Assembly (NCBI RefSeq): GCF_023278565.1
Contig: NC_064675.1
Location: 7,440,001-7,504,000, forward strand
Reading direction: 5' to 3'
Origin: Colletotrichum lupini
Lineage: Eukaryota > Ascomycota > Sordariomycetes > Glomerellales > Glomerellaceae
DNA: 64,000 nt
Part shown: in pieces, positions 57,194 through 64,000 of the stretch
How positions within the stretch are numbered: position 1 is the first letter of the stretch
Layout of the letters: every line of letters starts with the position of its first letter
Notes under the pieces: generated by a model
Seen by the model: only the letters and a program-made list of their open reading frames with translations
What the model was told of the DNA's origin: nothing
Databases searched by the model: none
Position numbers and translations under genes: made by a program

Positions 57194-60100
57194 TTCTTTT
57201 TTTTTTATTAATTTAATTACTACGGTTAGAGGTATAATTTAACCTCGGGCCCGTTTACTAAGTCGTTTCCTTTTCCCTCTTTTTTTTACTCTTTTTATAT
57301 AACCTATTCCTCTATTTATATAATAACTTTTTTATTACTTACGAATTACTTTAATCCCTTATTTAGTACTACTTTTATAAAAACGTTTATAAGGTTATTT
57401 TTACTATTAATTTAATAAATCTTAAGTATCTCGCGCCTTTTACATAATTGCCTAAGGGTTATAATATTAATTATAAGCTTCTTTTTCTTTATTGTTCCTA
57501 ATTTAATAAAGTATTTATATAGTAAGTAAGAATTAGTATAAATAACTATTAGAATAAGTAGAAAGCTAATTCGATTAGTAATCTTCTTTAGTATTATTAA
57601 AATTATATAAGAGAGGTTAATATTATTAATTATACTATAAACCTCCGATACTAATATACTTCTTATTACCCGCTTACTTTTAGTTAATAAATAATAAATT
57701 ATATTATTATATATAATAAATTTACTCTCGCTTATACTCTCGTTAACTAGGATAATAATATACCCTAATTACGAAGTAAGGTCGTTATTATTTATAAATA
57801 ACTTATTAATAAAGACGTAGAGCTTATTAATTATAAAGTTAATTAGGTAATAAACGAGACCTTGATTAAGATTTGTTTATTATTATTTAAGCTATTTATT
57901 AAGTACTTTAACGTCTTATTTAGTTAGATTTATAGCTTATACTACCCTAGCGTAGTTAAAAATCGCCTTAGGCTAATAAATACTTATAATATATACCCCT
58001 CGTATAAGCTTAGCTTTATACCGCTTTTTAATATTAATTACGTTTAGATCGACGAGGTTAATTTTCTCGCCCTACCCCTTTTATTAAAAAACGACGGTTT
58101 CCTTTTTAATTATAAAAATCCTACCGTTAAATATTAAGGGGGTATTTATTATAAAGACCTTTTTTAGTTTTATTACGAAGCCCGCTTTTTAAAGCTCCTT
58201 ATCCTCTTCTTTTATAAAATTAATATTAAATAGGCCTAATATATTATCGGTCTATATTCTAATAATCCTAAATTAATTACTTTTATACTCCGTAACTAGT
58301 AAGTACGGGTCGTACGTAGAAGTAATTATTAATAATTAATTAATATAAAAATCGTAATAAGTAGCTTATTAATAAGTGCCCGATTTTACGAGCCTATATA
58401 GTAGCTTAAGTACTTTAATAATCGTACTTTCTAAGTACTTATTAACTATTTCTTTTAGTAAATAGGCTAAGATTTTCTTTATAAACCCTATAGTTAATTA
58501 AGTATAGGCCTAGGTAATATTACGGCTCTAAATCTCGTATCCCTTTTTCCGTAGTAATATTATTAGTACTATTATTAATCGTTAGTTATAGCGCTATATA
58601 GTAAGCGATTATATAAGTAGCGTTGCCTTTTTAATATCGCTATACCCCTAAATTACGTATTTACGCTTCTCGTATAGCTAGGGTATTCCTTTCTTTTTAA
58701 TCTTACGAACTATTTATAATTTAAATATATAGAGGTTTATATATTTTTCTAAGTTATATAAAATAAATCGATAGACCTCTCGATCGTAAAGAGTATTCAT
58801 TTTGATAAAATTTAATCCCTTATACGGCTTTTTAATAATTATAATTATGCCTTCTTTACGTAGTTTAATTATTAGCTCGAAATTAGCTTTCTCTTTTATT
58901 ATATAAAAAGTATTAATTACTTTATCGCTAGTAATAAATTACTATATTAGGGCTTATTATTATAGTTTTTCGCGACGTCTTATTAATAATATTAGTACCT
59001 TTTTAGCAATTTCCTCTTCCTTATTATTTATTAATACTATTACGACGATTTTATTAAGGATAATTTCTTATACCTCTACTACGGGTTATATAGTTTCCCC
59101 TAGCTCTTCTTCTTTTTATAAGTTAAAAATTACCTCGTTAAGATCTATATAGTACGGTCTAACTACCGTAATTAATACTTCGAATAGCTAGTTACGATTT
59201 CTCGTAACTATATAAGAGCGCTTATCGATAGAAATTAACTTATATAGCCTAGCTTATTATTAAGTAATTTCGCGCTATACTTATATATCTAAATTTAGTA
59301 ATATATCTAAATTACCCCCTATATTAGGCTTATTATATATAGTAATTACCTTATTAACTTACTTTTTTATACTTACTTTGCGCAGTACTTATATTACTTT
59401 TTTAATTACTTAGGCTCGTTAGTTTATACTTAGTAACGGTAGCGAGGCTAAGGTCGTTCTTAAATATGCTCTAAATATTAATAATATTAATATAAGTCCG
59501 TTAGGCCCTATAGTATCGTTATAGTATTTAAGTACTATTTAGAGGTATTTGTTATTAATAAAATCTAGATTTTCCTCTTTAATAATTCTAAACGCCCTTT
59601 TTAATTACTAATATACCCTTTCTACCTTTTTAATACTATAGTGCGCTTTAATAAGTACGACTTTTAGCTATATACTATAGGCCGTTATATTATCCCTAAA
59701 TTCTATTAACTTAAAGCTAATACTAGCGTTAGTTCTAATACTATCTAGCGGTCCTTAGTATATATTAATCTAGCTTTTTCGTAGGGCTATTTATACTATC
59801 TTTACTTATAAATCTTAAAAAAATTACCCTACTTAAAAAGATATAGCTACGTTAATTATATGTAGTACTAGCCGACTATTTAAATAAAAAATATTAATAA
59901 CGATTTCTTAGTTAAAGTTAAGCTTATTACGCAATTTAAACTTAAATCTACGTAGGCTCTGCGTATTTATTTAGTATTAATAATATATTTTTATTAACTA
60001 CTCTAGCGCCCCTATTTCGATATTATTATTACCTAATTACTTTAAGAGGTTATATAACCTCGTAACTAACGAGTACCCGAATTTCTAGTATAGTTTTCTA

Positions 60101-63100
60101 AGCTTACTTTCCGTTAAATAATTAATTAACTTTATATTATTAATAAGCTTTATAAACGTATACCCCTATCGTCGTTCGACTATTTTAAAATACTTATTAC
60201 TAAAGATTCTGTTCTTTATATTATTAAATATAATACTTAGTCGATTTATATTTTTTAGATATAAGAAAAATAGGGTATTAATAAGTAAAATATAAAAAGT
60301 TATCGTTCTAAAGTACGTCTCTACTTCTATTATACCTAGGGCGACGATTTCCTTACTTAAGCCGAAATTAATTTTTATAATACTTACCGTCGACGTATTA
60401 AGTATTACTAGCGTAATCTTTTATAGTACTTAGAATTGCCCTTTTTCTTTAATTAACTATTATAATACCCTAGTATCTAAGATAATTTTATAAAAATTAT
60501 CTAGGCCGTATTTTTTACTTACGTAAAATACTTATACGAGCTTAGTATTCGAGGGATCTAAGTAGTATAAAAAAGACCCTTTTAGTTACCCTTAGATTTA
60601 CTTAGTATTATATTTTTTTTTTTAAATATTAAGAGAGATAGCGTCTTCTCTTTAATTATTAAAAAAATAGGCTTTGGCCCTATTAAATTCGCCCTTTTAG
60701 CCGCCTTTATATCCGTTATCTAAGGGACCTTTTTTTACTATCCGTAGATAAAAGCCTACTTATTAAGAGCTTTTATTACTTTTTATTCGTTTAGCCTCGT
60801 ATATCCTTTAAAAACTAATAAAGTAAAAAAAGAGTAATTAATATCGTTAATTTTATTATAATCTAATTTATTAATATAGGAGGTAAGATCTTCCTTATTT
60901 TCTAAATCTCTTATAAGGGGTATATACTTTAAGCTATTACTTTAGCTACTATTACTAAGTTCTATACCCCCAGATCTACTTTTATATATAACGAGGAATT
61001 AGTTAAACTAACGAGGGCTAGTTTTACTATTTACTACCCTTAACTTTTTATATTATTTATATAATTTAGTATACTCTTCCTTAGAGTAATTACTTAACCA
61101 ATATTCTTTTTTTATAAATATAATATTACCTCTTTTATTACTCTACCCATAAGTTAAATCTCTACCTATTTAACAAATCTAGGCCTCCTTATTAATAATT
61201 ACCGTATCTAGCCTTTTTTCTTTTTTTATTATACGTTTAATTAACTTAATATTATTAATAAAGGCCGTTATATACTTAGAAATAGGTTTAGTATAGTATT
61301 CTTATTTTAATATTAAAGCTAGATCTTAGCCTCGAGTAGAGTATTTTATAGTCTTTAGGTATTTAGTATAGGGTTATTTTTATTTCTAATATACGCTAGA
61401 CTATAATATAAAAATATCCGACTTTCCGCTTATTTATCCCCTTATTTAACTAGGTTTTTACTAACTTATTAATTTAATTAATAAGCTTTTTAAAAATCTC
61501 TACTCGCAATTTACCCTCTATTATCTTAGCTATAAATATATAAAAAATCGCTCATAGCTTAGATAGGAGCTCTAGGTTCTTATTATAGGTCTCGAAATAG
61601 CTTCGGATTATATTAATTATACTAAGAAAGTCGTTTTAATTAAGATTACGTACTGCTTTATAATAATAATTAGAGGCTTTACTTATGAGTATAATATTAA
61701 TTACTAAATAGTACTAATATTCCCTAATTTTGACTTTTTTATAATAATTATAAAATATCGTTAGGGTTTTTTATAAGACCTTATACTTCCCCCTAGAATA
61801 TAATTTCTTTTTTAAAAAGATCTTTTTAAGGTTTATAAATTACCTCGTATTTATTATTAGATTTTTAGTATTTATATATAATCCCTACGTCGCTACGTAT
61901 TATTAATAATCTTAGGTTATCTACCTCTTTTTTTATTAACTAATCGGCGCCGAATTTTATATTAATAATAGTAACGAGTTATAGATCGAAATAAGTAGAA
62001 TTATTAATTATCGTATTTCTAATACTATATTTTACCTTAGTATATCCTTTTATAATAATAAATGTCTATTAATAATTATAAGGAGGAAATTTAAATCGTT
62101 TACCCTTTTTTTAAATTTATTAAAGTAATTATATACTCTATCGACTTATACTTAGTTTTATAATACGAATTCCTTTTTTATAATTATTACTATTAATATT
62201 TTGTATAGCTCTTATAATTATAATTACGCTAGTAATACCCCTCGCTTATAAAAAAACTTATTAACTATTTTTATAATTCCTAGGCTTGCGCTCGTGAATT
62301 ATTTATTTAGTTAGTAATTAAAGTCGTTTATGATCTTATAAAATAGGGGTTACCCTTATAGCCCCTTTTTTTTATAAACCTTAGTTAAATAGATTAATAC
62401 TATATTAATTTACTTACTATTAAGCTAATCCGCGATTCTATATATCTATATCCCCTAATAATCTAGGTTAATATTTACTTACTTATAAAGGATTAGGATT
62501 CTATTTAGGATCGGGTTTTGTCCTCTTTTTCCTTACCCTAACTTACTAAAAGTCGTACTTTAATTTATACCCGTATTAATAATTACTAGCGTATTTAATT
62601 TTAATAAAAATATATTTAATCCGCGCACTAGTTATAATAAATCCATACTTTTATTACTTAACGAATTTATTAAGGTTTAGGAGATTCCTACTTCTTTTTA
62701 CTATCTCGCTACTACTCTCGTTTTTATTATTTCTAGCGATTATTACTACCTTTTTAAATTACTAATTATCGTACTTATTAAGATCCTCCTTTTTATTTAA
62801 TATAAAAGGGTAGGTTTTAGTAATTCTTTTTTATAATAGTAATAATAGACGTTTATATTATTATAAAAAAATATAGTAATTAGTCTCGGGATTTTTATTA
62901 ATTACCGATTTCTACTATCCCGTATACTTCTAGCTTCCTAAGCCTCGTACTTTTTATAATTTTTAAATAGCTTCTTTTTTTAACCTACCTTTTTTAAAAT
63001 AGTATTTTATAAAAATAATTAAAAATAAACGCCGGGCGGCTTATAAAGGAGCTATATAAATTATTAAAAACTATATAGGCTATTAAGTATAGTTAACGAA

Positions 63101-64000
63101 GTCAAGCCCTTTTTTTTATAAAATTATAGATTCTAAGGACTTATTAAAAATACCTACTTATTACTTATACGTAGTAGGGTTAGATATTTTAAAAATCTTA
63201 TTTTTTATAGCCTCTCGGTACCCTATTTTATATTTTTTAAATAGTCTTTTTTATAGTTTAATTATAATTAGGTAATTATCGCTTATTAATAATCCCTTTT
63301 ATTACTTAGTTAATTTTTTAAAATTAGTAATCTCGCGCCGGGAGCTAATATAAAAAGAAGCTCTTTAGTAGCCCTCTAGAGGATTTTTTTTTTCCCCCTT
63401 AGATCCTCGTCTTTTTAGCCTTTTTTTAAGTTAATAATAATTTTAATAAGAGGTCGTAGGACTATTTTAGAGTAGCTACCTTTTTCTTAAGTTAATTTCT
63501 AAAATTTATAATATTTTTAACTTAATATTATTAAAACCTCTAAATCCCCTCCTCTCTTATTAAACTATCTCCTATATTATATTCCTAAATAATACCTAGG
63601 GGGTAGTTAAGGGAATTATAAAAAGGTTATTTAAATCGCGGGCTTAAGGTCGTACTTATAAAATCCTTATAATAATAGACTTTTTTATATATTATAAATC
63701 TCTTAGCTTAATAACTCTTATAAAGTTATTTTTATTACTAAATAAGAATATTTATATTTAAAGATCTCTTTTTTTAATTATATAGTACTCTTTTATATTA
63801 TATTATTAAGCTCGTTCGTTATATTAATTAATTAGGTAAGTAGTTATTATATAAGTATTTCTTTTTATTAATTTAACTAGTTAATTTTTAATTGCGGGCT
63901 AGCTATAAAAAAGTTATTTAATAAAAAAGCTACTCGGGGTAATAATAAAAAGCTAGTTACTTAAACGGTTTTATTAATTAACGTAGTTTAACGTAGTAAA
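56983..64000 (-). mobile_element. RIP-degraded Ty1/Copia LTR retrotransposon, open at the right edge
   Basis: The 7 kb right of the LTR are extremely AT-rich with CA/TG almost absent. Minus-strand translation across stops gives the end of a Copia polyprotein. First comes K-A-K-L-I-R-G-V-Y then K-A-I-F-N-Y-A-R (about 57880-58010). Then L-Y-V-F-I-N-K-L-F-I-N-N-N-D-L-T-S, stop, L-G-Y-I-I-I-L (about 57755-57860). Then the RNase H piece K-R-V-I-R-S-I-L-V-S-E-V-Y (about 57640-57700). These match the D-A-S-F-A...D-L-x-S-Q-x-G-Y and K-R-V-T-R-S-V-L-A-S-E motifs of fungal Copia elements. Integrase and gag would lie further right; I could not place them. The 5' LTR is not in the window, and a nested second element cannot be excluded. 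Confidence 0.8.

Noticed and set aside
1..64000. Gene island between repeats considered as a giant cargo-carrying transposon (Starship-like)
   Set aside because: No DUF3435-type tyrosine recombinase gene or matching terminal structure was found; the bounding repeats are LTR retrotransposon sequences.
1..64000. tRNA, rRNA and CRISPR features
   Set aside because: No cloverleaf with a T-loop consensus, no rRNA-like sequence and no regularly spaced repeats were seen on reading the window.

Overview
The window is nuclear DNA of a filamentous ascomycete (Pezizomycotina, most likely a Sordariomycete). The reasons are short GT-AG introns of roughly 45-140 nt, wide gene spacing, fungal-only families (PTH11-like receptor, Zn2Cys6 regulators, AsaB-like oxidoreductase, DUF4267, PHO80/preg cyclin, exopolygalacturonase), and retrotransposons degraded in the manner of repeat-induced point mutation (RIP), with CA/TG dinucleotides nearly absent and TA in excess. 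I see no bacterial feature, tRNA, rRNA or CRISPR array.

Layout. Positions 1-2899 hold the gag-protease part of a RIP-degraded Ty3/Gypsy-like element on the minus strand, with its 5' LTR at 2688-2899. A solo LTR of a second family lies at 3015-3226. A 54-kb gene island follows. At 56983 a Ty1/Copia element (minus strand, heavily RIP-degraded) has inserted into a Zn2Cys6 regulator gene and runs off the right edge. Its LTR is the same family as the one at 3015; by hand alignment the two copies differ by about two dozen changes, essentially all transitions.

The gene island contains, in order: a secreted-protein gene with one nonsense codon; a vacuolar Ca2+/H+ exchanger; a secreted tyrosinase; a PTH11-like membrane protein; a possible small metabolic group (broken acetoacetate-decarboxylase-like gene, zinc-type alcohol dehydrogenase, AsaB-like oxidoreductase, class I glutamine-amidotransferase-like protein); a RING protein; a dibasic-processed small secreted protein; a single-pass membrane protein; a GH28 exopolygalacturonase; a second RING protein with an internal stop; a decayed subtilase; a DUF4267 protein; a secreted or membrane-anchored protein; a mitochondrial-looking thiamine-diphosphate enzyme; a PHO80/preg-like cyclin; a BTB protein; a prolyl-4-hydroxylase-like enzyme; a large uncharacterised protein with an in-frame TAG; and two head-to-head Zn2Cys6 regulators, one with a nonsense codon and one cut by the Copia element.

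The most unusual pattern is that several loci are intact across all exons and intron phases except for isolated in-frame stops (4345, 14104-14112, 30463, 51180, 52894). Several fit CAG-to-TAG or TGG-to-TAG, the RIP-type change. The subtilase relic carries TAG exactly where conserved tryptophans are expected. Whether these are dead alleles, RIP leakage near transposons, or stops recoded in the RNA (A-to-I editing of UAG to UGG is known in the sexual stage of Sordariomycetes) cannot be decided from DNA alone. Exon models were made by hand from splice consensus and reading phase.
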